Assembly (NCBI GenBank): GCA_020161475.1
Contig: JAIUNQ010000015.1
Span: 1-32,635, forward strand
Origin: Pseudomonadota bacterium
Lineage (GTDB): Bacteria > Pseudomonadota > Alphaproteobacteria > Rhizobiales > Beijerinckiaceae
Direction: 5' to 3'
DNA: 32,635 nt
This document shows, in pieces, positions 1 through 6,726 of the stretch. The position numbers and the translations under genes were made by a program. Position 1 is the stretch's first letter. Every line of letters begins with the position of its first letter. A model generated the notes under the pieces. That model did no database searches. It was given only the letters and a program-made list of their open reading frames with translations, and was not told the origin of the DNA.

Positions 1-84
1 GCCTTCACACTGCCGGAAATCATCGCGCGTGGCGAACTCAGGCCGCTGCGCGATCCCCGAACCGCAGGAATCGACGACCTGTAG
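1..84 (+). CDS. 3' end of an unidentified gene
   Basis: The first frame is open from the window edge to a TAG at 82-84 and encodes 27 residues ending in GIDDL. The codons look normal for this GC-rich DNA and the peptide contains LPEIIARGEL. The family cannot be recognised from this fragment. It lies just beyond the leftward resolvase gene and could be a passenger gene of the transposon or flanking DNA. Because it reads into the window, its start and most of its length are missing. Confidence 0.4.
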   Translation, partial: AFTLPEIIARGELRPLRDPRTAGIDDL

Positions 85-162
85 GCAAGCTTATGTGTGT
101 TTTCTGTTCCGTTGCTACTCAGAGCCCAACAACGGTAAGGTGGAACGAAGCGAGAATTTGCG

Positions 163-732
163 TCAAGCCGGTCGGTTGATACCGAGGCGGCGCATTTCGC
201 GATAGATTGTTGATCTGCCGATTCCAAGCTGCCTTGCGGCTTCTGCCGGTGCGGTTTTTGCTTCGACCAGTGTGATGGCGGCCTCGACCTTCTTCATGTC
301 GAGTGGCTGGCGACCGGGGCGCTTCCCCTTTGCCCTTGCAGCCGCGATACCATCCTTGGTCCGTTCCGAGATCAGGCGTCGCTCGAAATGCGCGATGGCG
401 CCGAAGACATGGAAGACGAGTTCGCCGGCGGCCGAGGAGGTGTCGATTTTCTCCTCGAGGCTGAGAAGGGCAATGCCCAGTTCTCGCAGCATGGTCACCG
501 TTGTCAGCAGTTCCGCCAGAGAACGGCCAAGACGGTCGAGCCGGACGACGGCAAGCGTATCACCGGGCCTGGCGTAGGCGAGGAGATCGGCAAGACCCGG
601 CCGATCCATGCTTTTGCCTGATTTGATGTCGGTGAACACCTTGATGGCGCCGGCCTGTTCAAGGCGCATGGTCTGCCCGGCGACATCCTGATCGCCAGTC
701 GAGACTCGCGCATACCCAAGAATATCTGCCAT
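163..732 (-). CDS. tnpR: Tn3-family resolvase (serine recombinase)
   Basis: This 189-residue serine recombinase would resolve cointegrates formed by the neighbouring Tn3-type transposase, acting at a res site in the tnpR-tnpA gap. The N-terminal catalytic domain starts LGYARVST with the nucleophilic serine at about residue 11. It continues with the conserved DRLGRS and the GAIAHFERRLISERT helix. A C-terminal helix-turn-helix (about residues 159-183, AARQLGIGRSTIYR) binds res. The ATG at 732 is chosen over the one at 771 because the family begins directly before the LGYARVST strand and because a GGGAGA ribosome site lies 8 bases upstream. It is divergent from tnpA, as in many Tn3 relatives. 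Length is usual for the family and no catalytic residue appears missing. Confidence 0.93.
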   Translation of the reverse strand: MADILGYARVSTGDQDVAGQTMRLEQAGAIKVFTDIKSGKSMDRPGLADLLAYARPGDTLAVVRLDRLGRSLAELLTTVTMLRELGIALLSLEEKIDTSSAAGELVFHVFGAIAHFERRLISERTKDGIAAARAKGKRPGRQPLDMKKVEAAITLVEAKTAPAEAARQLGIGRSTIYREMRRLGINRPA

Positions 733-878
733 TAATAGTGTCTCCCAAACGGACGTTCTGTGGACGGGCATGGTCAGGCCTGTGGAAGCATCCCAAATCC
801 GTCCACAGACTATGTCTCTTTATCCGAGATTGTCCATAGATTGGAAAGCCCTTTTGTGGACGAAGGAAGGAGACTTGA
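733..878. promoter_or_regulatory. tnpR-tnpA intergenic res-like region
   Basis: This 146-base gap between divergent tnpR and tnpA is where Tn3 elements carry res and both promoters. It holds several copies of one octamer: TGTGGACG at 759-766 and 855-862, and its reverse complement CGTCCACA at 800-807, plus a related TGTCCATA near 831. Repeated and inverted motifs of this sort are expected of resolvase subsites. The exact subsites and crossover point cannot be fixed by eye. The tnpA ribosome site (GAAGGAAGGAG) is at the right end. Confidence 0.6.
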
Positions 879-3848
879 ATGGCCAAACACACGTTGCTGA
901 GCGATCCCGAACGCGATCAGTTGCTGGGCGTCCCCACCGGGCAGGATGATCTTGCCCGGCTCTACACTTTCGAGGTCGCGGATTTTGATCTGATCCGGTT
1001 GCGGCGGGAAGACCGAAACCGGCTTGGTGTTGGCCTGCAACTGGCGCTGCTTCGTTATCCCGGCACGACACTGGCGCAGATTCTCGATCGCGCTCCCGGC
1101 ATACCGGAGGAATTGCTATCCTTCATCGGAGCGCAGCTTGATATCCCGGCTGAAGCGATCGCCGATTACGCGGCGCGCGACCAGACGATGACCGATCATG
1201 CCCGTGAACTTGCCGTGGCGCTTGGGCTTCGCGGCGTGGCCGGGACCGATATCCCCTTCATGATCGCGGCGGCGGCCGATGCCGCCTGGTCGACGGACAG
1301 AGGGATTGTGATTGCAGCGGGCGTGATCAACGCCATGCGGCAGGCGAAAATCCTGCTGCCCGCGATCTCGACGATCGAGCGCGCCGGAATTGCCGGTCGG
1401 GCACGCGCGCGAAAACAAACCATGCATGCTCTTTTGTCTGGCCTGGGGCCGGATCAGGTCGAAAAACTCGACGGGCTGTTCGTTCTCGACACCGACATGG
1501 GCATCACGCCGCTCTCCTGGCTGAAAACCATTCCTGCGGCACCGAAGCCGGACCATGTTCGCGAGATTCTTGACCGGTTACGGTTTGTGCGGGCAATCGA
1601 CATTCCCGCCAAAGCACGCACAATGGTTCACCCTGATCGCTATCGTCAGTTCGTGCGGGAGGGCCGGGTATCGCCGGCTTATCTGATCGAACGCTATGCC
1701 GTGTCGCGCCGCCGGGCCACGCTGGTTGCTTTCCTGATCGACCTTGAAGAGCGCCTGACGGATACTGCGATCGAGATGGCCGACAAGCTGATCGGCAGTG
1801 CCTTCTTGCGGGCGAAAAATATGCAAACCCGGCGGTATGCCACGACGTCAAAGGATGTCTCCCGGCTGATGCGGCTGTTCCGTGGCACGATCGACGCGCT
1901 TTCCACTGCGCTTGATCATGATGTCGATCCCATCGGGGCGATCGACGAAGCTGTCGGATGGGCCAACCTCCTCAAGGTAAGATACGAGGTCGCAGCCCTC
2001 GCCGAAGCGGCGAATGAGGACCCCCTTATCCTGGCCGTTGACCGTTACGCGACGCTTCGAAAGTTTGCGCCGGCACTGATAGAGGCGCTTGAGTTCAAGG
2101 CCGGACGCGGGAGCGAGCGAACGATTGGCGCAATCCGCATCCTTCGCGAATTGAACCGAACGGGCAAACGCGAAGTCCCGCCCGATGCGCCGATGCCGTT
2201 CAGGAAGGAATGGTGCAAGCTGGTCATCGGGCCGGATGGCAGGATCAATCGCCGCCTCTATGAAACGGCGGTCCTGGCCCATCTGCGCAACAAGCTGCGC
2301 TCGGGGGATGTCTGGGTCGAGCAGTCGGCTGCCTACCGTCGCTTTGACAGCTATCTGGTATCGGCGGCCGTCGCCGCGCCAATCGCATCGGCATTGAGAT
2401 TACCGACAAAAGCCGATGAATGGCTCGACCAGCGTGGCAGGGAACTCGACTGGCGGCTGAAGCGCTTCTCGCAACGCCTCAAACGGAACCAGCTCGAGGG
2501 CGTCAGCTTCATCGATGGCCGCCTGACCGTCGCCCCGGTCAGAGCCTCTGCATCTGTCGAGGCAGAGGCCCTTGCCGATCGGCTTGATGCGATGATGCCC
2601 CGCATCCGCGTCACAGAGTTGTTGCATGAGGTGGCGCGTGAAACGGGATTTTTATCGTCGTTCACAAATCTGCGCACTGGCGAAAAATGCCCCAATGGGA
2701 GTGCATTGCTGGCGGCGATCCTCGCCGATGCGACCAATCTCGGTCTTTCCCGCATGGCAGCTGCCAGCCAAGGCGTCACGCGCGATCAGCTTGTCTGGAC
2801 CCAGGATGCCTATATCCGCGAGGATACCTATAGCGCGGCTCTCGCCACCATCATCAATGCGCATCACGCCCTGCCGATCGCCGCGGCCTGGGGGGATGGC
2901 ACCACATCAAGTTCGGATGGGCAGTTCTTCCGCGGCGGGAAGCGTGCTGCCACAGGCGGTGATATCAATGCCCGGTATGGCGTCGATCCCGGGTTCAGCT
3001 TCTATACCCATGTCTCCGATCAGCATGGGCCCTATCATGTGAAGGTCATCTCGGCAGCGGCGCATGAAGCCCCCTATGTTCTCGACGGACTGCTCCATCA
3101 TGGTACCCGTCTCGGCATCGCGGAGCATTACACCGACACGGGCGGCGCGACCGATCATGTCTTCGCCCTCTGCGCCATGCTCGGCTTCCGTTTCTGTCCG
3201 AGAATGCGGGACTTCCCGGATCGGCGACTGATCCCGATCGATGTTCCCGCCGCCTATCCTGGCATCGCTCCCATCCTCGGGAAGCGAATCCGCACTGACG
3301 TCATTCGTGAGCACTGGGACGACGTGGTTCGTCTCGTCGCCTCGCTCAAAACAGGTCATGTCGCGCCATCGGTGATGCTGAGAAAACTCGCCGCCTACGA
3401 ACGGCAGAACCAGCTCGATCTCGCCCTTCAGGAAATCGGCAAGATCGAGCGCACCCTGTTCATGCTCGACTGGCTGGAAAACCCCTCGCTCCGACGCCGC
3501 TGCCAGGCCGGGCTCAACAAGAGCGAACAGCGCCACGCCCTGACCCAGGCAATCTGCACCTTCCGGCAGGGCCGGATCATCGATCGCAGCCACGAGGCCC
3601 AGCAATACCGTGCCTCCGGATTGAACCTCGTCATCGCCGCGATCGTCTACTGGAACTCAACCTATATGGCCGACGCCGTAGCGCATCTGAGATCAGCCGG
3701 CGAGCCCATCTCCGATGAGATACTGGCTCATACCTCGCCAGTCGGTTGGGAGCATATCGCCTTCTCCGGCGACTTCCTCTGGGATCGCGCCGCACAGGCA
3801 ACAAGCCGAAAAACGCTCAATCTCTCGTCCAAACGGCATGTGGCATAA
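879..3848 (+). CDS. tnpA: Tn3-family transposase
   Basis: A 989-residue DDE transposase that would carry out replicative transposition by recognising the terminal inverted repeats. The N-terminal third matches the DUF4158-type DNA-binding region of Tn3 transposases, and the C-terminal part is the DDE_Tnp_Tn3 domain. Candidate catalytic residues are D673 in WGDGTTSSSDG, D753 or D759 in YTDTGGATDHVF, and E906 in DRSHEAQQYRASGLN, all in the family's expected order. Length is typical (about 960-1010). The ATG at 879 follows a strong GGAAGGAG site. The gene is intact, so the element may still be able to transpose. It is read away from tnpR, and a probable terminal repeat lies 22 bases past its stop. 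Confidence 0.96.
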   Translation: MAKHTLLSDPERDQLLGVPTGQDDLARLYTFEVADFDLIRLRREDRNRLGVGLQLALLRYPGTTLAQILDRAPGIPEELLSFIGAQLDIPAEAIADYAARDQTMTDHARELAVALGLRGVAGTDIPFMIAAAADAAWSTDRGIVIAAGVINAMRQAKILLPAISTIERAGIAGRARARKQTMHALLSGLGPDQVEKLDGLFVLDTDMGITPLSWLKTIPAAPKPDHVREILDRLRFVRAIDIPAKARTMVHPDRYRQFVREGRVSPAYLIERYAVSRRRATLVAFLIDLEERLTDTAIEMADKLIGSAFLRAKNMQTRRYATTSKDVSRLMRLFRGTIDALSTALDHDVDPIGAIDEAVGWANLLKVRYEVAALAEAANEDPLILAVDRYATLRKFAPALIEALEFKAGRGSERTIGAIRILRELNRTGKREVPPDAPMPFRKEWCKLVIGPDGRINRRLYETAVLAHLRNKLRSGDVWVEQSAAYRRFDSYLVSAAVAAPIASALRLPTKADEWLDQRGRELDWRLKRFSQRLKRNQLEGVSFIDGRLTVAPVRASASVEAEALADRLDAMMPRIRVTELLHEVARETGFLSSFTNLRTGEKCPNGSALLAAILADATNLGLSRMAAASQGVTRDQLVWTQDAYIREDTYSAALATIINAHHALPIAAAWGDGTTSSSDGQFFRGGKRAATGGDINARYGVDPGFSFYTHVSDQHGPYHVKVISAAAHEAPYVLDGLLHHGTRLGIAEHYTDTGGATDHVFALCAMLGFRFCPRMRDFPDRRLIPIDVPAAYPGIAPILGKRIRTDVIREHWDDVVRLVASLKTGHVAPSVMLRKLAAYERQNQLDLALQEIGKIERTLFMLDWLENPSLRRRCQAGLNKSEQRHALTQAICTFRQGRIIDRSHEAQQYRASGLNLVIAAIVYWNSTYMADAVAHLRSAGEPISDEILAHTSPVGWEHIAFSGDFLWDRAAQATSRKTLNLSSKRHVA

Positions 3849-3850
3849 CA

Positions 3851-4384
3851 ATGTTCACCACACGTTCGACCTTAGCGTTGTTTAGCGGGAAATCAGCGCC
3901 ATGCCCTCTGATATGTCGCGCGCTTTACAAAGAGCATCCGACCATTTCGCAGATCATCACGCCGCATCGGCGTGGCTTCGAATTCGCCAAGTACATTCGG
4001 AACATCGCGGTTGGTCACATCAACCCCTTACTGAGCCAGAAGACCCTTGAATGGCGGCCGGAACTTAATGCCGTCCTGATGATACCTGGCGCACCAGCCG
4101 AGGCCTTTCTCGGCTACGCTGTGTTGGAGACTGCGATCAACACCTTCGTCGATGGCGAACGGCACCGCATCTTTGATAGCGACACCGACCTAGCTTACCC
4201 GCCGGACCTGACCCGGTTCCTCGATTTTTTGGGGTCGACGGTACATGTCGGGATCGCTTACTGCGCTGCGGTGGCCGCTGCGGCGCTCGAACACGCCAAC
4301 TTACCCGACTTTAAGGAGAACTGGCTCGACTTGGCCGTGAAAGCAAGCTCGACGGACTTTACCTTCATTACGCGTAAGGGATAG
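3851..4384 (+). pseudogene. Truncated gene with HEPN-like RN-x4-H motif
   Basis: An open frame of 177 residues begins at ATG 3851, inside the end of the Tn3 element, and runs to TAG at 4384. The first 20 or so residues are encoded by the transposon end, so the original 5' part was probably removed or displaced by the insertion. From about residue 24 the protein looks genuine. Residues 50-56 read RNIAVGH, which fits the R-x(4-6)-H active-site pattern of HEPN ribonucleases with the usual polar residue after Arg. The surrounding sequence is helical (FAKYIRN, NTFVDGERHRI). HEPN proteins are often toxins or defence nucleases, but one short motif cannot prove this. It may simply be a hypothetical protein fragment. 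The sequence downstream (4385-4546) is AT-rich and shows no gene. Confidence 0.5.
3871..3908 (+). repeat. Probable right terminal inverted repeat of the Tn3 element
   Basis: Just after tnpA the sequence starts CTTAGCGTTGTTTAGCGGGA and runs about 38 bases to GCCCTC. The inner end CTTAGCGT followed by T-rich sequence is the same as the inner end of classical Tn3 terminal repeats (CTTAGCGTGC.TT), and the outer end is C-rich as the family needs (complement GGG). The outermost base is uncertain because the matching left repeat is probably outside the window. The call rests on position and resemblance to the family consensus. Confidence 0.55.
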
Positions 4385-4546
4385 CGACTGCCAATGACTG
4401 CTAGGGCTCAATGCCGCGATCAGGGCGATCGCTTCGCGGAATTGAATAAGTGTTCCCAAAAAAATCAAGCAATATCAATATGTTAGTTCCATAATTATCC
4501 TTATGCGAATCCTGTTTCCGCGTGTTGTTTGGCGTCTTCGCCGTCA

Positions 4547-5191
4547 TCACCACTTGGGATCAGGCCATTCCCGGTTCTCCCACCCCTCAAATTCCGCAGG
4601 TGACAACATCGGCTTATCGCCATTGCGGAGCTGGAGCGGATAAAGGCGTTCAAACATCGGGTCGAAGCTTTCGATTAGCGCCAAGAAACCCCGCGCCCGT
4701 TGGGACTTGGACCAAGAGCAAAACAGGCCTGCTCGTCCATGGAGCTTGTCCACGAGGTTTGGGTCAGACCCGTTCAGCCGGCCCCATGCTTTGATGATCT
4801 TCGGGCCAAGGGCTCCGAAATCCTCCATCAAACCTTCTTCGATTGCCGCCTCGAGAGCATATGTCAGAGCCTGATATCGACGGCCATGTTCTAGGAACGC
4901 CAACGATTGCCTGAGGATATGCTGCTGCAGAAGGAGCGTGGGCCACAGAATTTTTACGCCGTAGCGCACGCCAAATTCAGGGGCGTGTCTCGGCGGTTTG
5001 ATAACTTCGCGCTGACCTTCGAAGGCTTTGCGGATATCGTATGCAAATCCAAGGAACGTTCCCTCCTTGTTTTTGACCAAGGGGGAGCGCTCATTGATGT
5101 CATGCGCCATTTCATGCAGTGCTTTCAGCGACCAATAATCGCCCGTCAGCATGAGGCCGGCGTGATTTTTGGTGATGAGGTGCGACAGCAT
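4547..5191 (-). CDS. Hypothetical protein, third gene of toxin-antitoxin operon
   Basis: A 214-residue soluble protein with no signal peptide or membrane segment. Its ATG lies 9 bases after the stop of the antitoxin-like regulator, so it is very likely co-transcribed with the TumE/TumA pair. The N-terminus (TKNHAGLMLTGDYWSLKALHEMAH) resembles the opening of DUF6904-type proteins, where a short strand and 'GDY..L..L' helix are typical. I hold this loosely. The middle is helical and rich in aromatic and charged residues; the C-terminus ends in WENREWPDPKW. Possible roles are a third component that modulates the toxin or an unrelated passenger gene. No catalytic motif is visible. Confidence 0.7.
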   Translation of the reverse strand: MLSHLITKNHAGLMLTGDYWSLKALHEMAHDINERSPLVKNKEGTFLGFAYDIRKAFEGQREVIKPPRHAPEFGVRYGVKILWPTLLLQQHILRQSLAFLEHGRRYQALTYALEAAIEEGLMEDFGALGPKIIKAWGRLNGSDPNLVDKLHGRAGLFCSWSKSQRARGFLALIESFDPMFERLYPLQLRNGDKPMLSPAEFEGWENREWPDPKW

Positions 5192-5200
5192 GTTCGGGCC

Positions 5201-5569
5201 TTATGCAGCACTTCCTATAGGAAGCCTCACTGTGAGATCGTCATACCCGACCACGGGTTCGAGGCGTCCGTCACTCGCCTTTCTGAGGCTCACCAGCCCG
5301 TAGCGTTCCATGGTCTTCAGGGTACGGGACACGTTTGAGAGTTTGCGTCCAGTTCGCTCTGCGAGCTCCGTCAGGGACTGTGGCTTCGATCGGATGATTT
5401 CGGCCAGCAAAGCTCGATTGGGGCCAGACAGGATTCGCCCGAGCGTCTCGGTTGAAGGCAACCAGATCTTTGGATCATCGGGAGACGGCTTAATCGTCCC
5501 TCGAGCGATCGCGAGCGTGCGAGCTTTCATCTCCTCATAAGGGAGGATGCCGATGGTCAGTGTCGTCAT
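5201..5569 (-). CDS. tumA: TumA-type winged-helix antitoxin/regulator
   Basis: A 122-residue DNA-binding protein, probably the antitoxin and autorepressor of the upstream TumE-like toxin. The central winged helix-turn-helix (about residues 55-95, SLTELAERTGRKLSNVSRTL followed by MERYGLVSL) is of the MarR/HVO_A0114-like type. The N-terminal 45 residues (PYEEMKARTLAIARG) are the helical segment usually found in these small regulators. Its ATG overlaps the toxin's stop as ATGA (5566-5569), so translation is coupled. Toxin-before-antitoxin order is as in the described TumE-TumA system. Family assignment is by motif and context; a free-standing regulator is the alternative. Confidence 0.78.
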   Translation of the reverse strand: MTTLTIGILPYEEMKARTLAIARGTIKPSPDDPKIWLPSTETLGRILSGPNRALLAEIIRSKPQSLTELAERTGRKLSNVSRTLKTMERYGLVSLRKASDGRLEPVVGYDDLTVRLPIGSAA

Positions 5570-5928
5570 CGCTTTACTCCTCGTTCCTCCAGCACATCAT
5601 CGACGAGTTTCCAGAAATCCTCGATCAGCGCAGCTGCGGTTGAATAGTCATAGGGCCGTATCGTTCTCAGGCGATGCTTGTGGTCCCAGACTTCGCGTTT
5701 CCCGCCTGGGCCTTCGCTGGCCTTGACCGAATGGGCATTGTCGAAGCCGACCAGCCGCTCCCCGGATGGGCCATGCAGCGTCAGACTGTAGTCGAGCCCG
5801 TGCGGTTTCTCGCGCGTTGGGGTGATACTTCTGACTTCGAACTTCACCCAATGCTGACCTGATTGCTCGACCACGAAAACAAGACCATCGAGGTCGAGCA
5901 AGGTGTCGAGTGTTTGATCGCGCTCCAT
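5566..5928 (-). CDS. tumE: TumE-like toxin (DUF6516 family)
   Basis: A 120-residue protein of the DUF6516/TumE type, the toxin part of a plasmid-associated toxin-antitoxin pair; its molecular target is not visible from sequence. Family hallmarks are visible in order: an N-terminal DTLLDLDG.VFV segment, KFEVRSI followed by P.REKPHGLDYSLTLH, then GERLVGFDNAH, a basic linker, WDHKHR, and a C-terminal ALIEDFWKLVDDVL helix. The frame is open upstream to 6147, but the family starts just before DTLL, so the ATG at 5928 is preferred; its ribosome site is weak. It is the first gene of a leftward three-gene operon and overlaps the antitoxin by 4 bases. Confidence 0.8.
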   Translation of the reverse strand: MERDQTLDTLLDLDGLVFVVEQSGQHWVKFEVRSITPTREKPHGLDYSLTLHGPSGERLVGFDNAHSVKASEGPGGKREVWDHKHRLRTIRPYDYSTAAALIEDFWKLVDDVLEERGVKR

Positions 5929-6279
5929 AGGCAGAGACTTATCAGACAGTGATAACAAAAGCAATCTAGACCGTTCTGCCCAGCTGGCCGGCCGACCAAA
6001 ATAAAGTCCAAAGCTGTCCAATCGAAAATGGAAACACCGCCGATTGAAAGCCGAGCCTTTGTAGATTGAAAGGATGGACGTTTCACCCCGGGGTAGCAGG
6101 CCCCTATCGGCAACAGCGCTGTGGGGCCCTTGCGGTTTATATATCATGCAATATATTGTTTGTTATGTATTGACAAGATACCGGTTTGTTGTTCAAACCA
6201 GAGGGCGCTGACGCGGGGTTAGGTTCTCCTGTCCGCTGTCGATGGAAACAGAATCTGCAAACGAATGGAGTGGCTTGGT
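5929..6279. promoter_or_regulatory. Divergent intergenic region between toxin-antitoxin and mob operons
   Basis: This 351-base gap separates the leftward toxin operon from the rightward mob operon. It is AT-rich around 6135-6180, unlike its neighbours. A perfect 10-base palindrome CAATATATTG lies at 6149-6158 and could be an operator for the TumA-like repressor. A TTGACA at 6170-6175 on the + strand may be a -35 element for mobC, though no clear -10 follows at 17 bases. The right part holds the oriT-like inverted repeat listed separately. These are sequence impressions only. Confidence 0.4.
6183..6234 (+). other. oriT: Candidate oriT (inverted repeat plus nick-like core)
   Basis: A 6-base inverted repeat GGTTTG-N5-CAAACC sits at 6183-6199. 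About 27 bases further, 6226-6234 reads CTCCTGTCC, similar to the P-type nick core (YATCCTG/Y) used by MOBP relaxases. oriT usually lies directly upstream of the mobC/mobA genes, as here. The match to the nick core is imperfect and no experiment backs it, so this is a candidate only. Confidence 0.35.
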
Positions 6280-6726
6280 ATGGGGCGACCGGTGGCAGGC
6301 CGTGACGAGAAGCGCTCCCTGCGGGTGGAGATGAGCGCGGCGGATTTCCATCTGCTGGAGCAGGCCTCGGCTCTATTTGGTGTCGGGAAATCCGATCTCG
6401 TGCGCCGTCTGGTGCGCGCCGCGGTAGAGGTTGGCCCTGCCCTCTCGACCGAGAGCATTGCGCAGATTGAAGATCTCGCGGCTCAGGTGCGGATCGTCGG
6501 GCGCAACCTCATGCAGGTGCTCAAAGCCATCCATCGCGGGGAGGCCGTGGGGATCGCCGACAGCGAACCGGTTTGGCGGGGGCTGCACGAGCTGATCGAG
6601 GCGCTTGATGCAGAGCTCTCCGCACTCGGTGAAGCGGCGATACGTCAGTCCGCCGGCCTGCGCGAGCGAGCTGGGTTGCAGGCTTCTGCATCTGCACGGT
6701 TCGAAGCGAGGGGCGCGGCAGAATGA
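6280..6726 (+). CDS. mobC: MobC-like mobilisation accessory protein
   Basis: A 148-residue protein that would bind oriT and assist the relaxase encoded immediately downstream. The N-terminus is basic with a ribbon-helix-helix-like strand (KRSLRVEMSAADFHLLEQAS), followed by GVGKSDLVRRLVRAAV. The middle contains the MobC-type IEDLAAQVRIVGRNLMQVLKAI helix, and the C-terminus is a long Ala/Glu/Arg-rich helix. The ATG at 6280 is preferred to the one at 6265 because GGAG lies 9 bases before it. Its stop overlaps the relaxase start (ATGA at 6723-6726), so the two are translationally coupled. Confidence 0.82.
   Translation: MGRPVAGRDEKRSLRVEMSAADFHLLEQASALFGVGKSDLVRRLVRAAVEVGPALSTESIAQIEDLAAQVRIVGRNLMQVLKAIHRGEAVGIADSEPVWRGLHELIEALDAELSALGEAAIRQSAGLRERAGLQASASARFEARGAAE

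Noticed and set aside
130..167. Possible left terminal repeat of the Tn3 element just past tnpR (ends GCGTCAAG)
   Set aside because: It resembles the inner end of Tn3 repeats, but it matches the right-hand candidate at only scattered positions and overlaps the tnpR stop; the true left end is more likely outside the window.
5929..6147. N-terminal extension of the TumE-like protein by 73 residues
   Set aside because: TumE-family proteins start just before DTLL; the extension has no family match and lies in promoter-like DNA.
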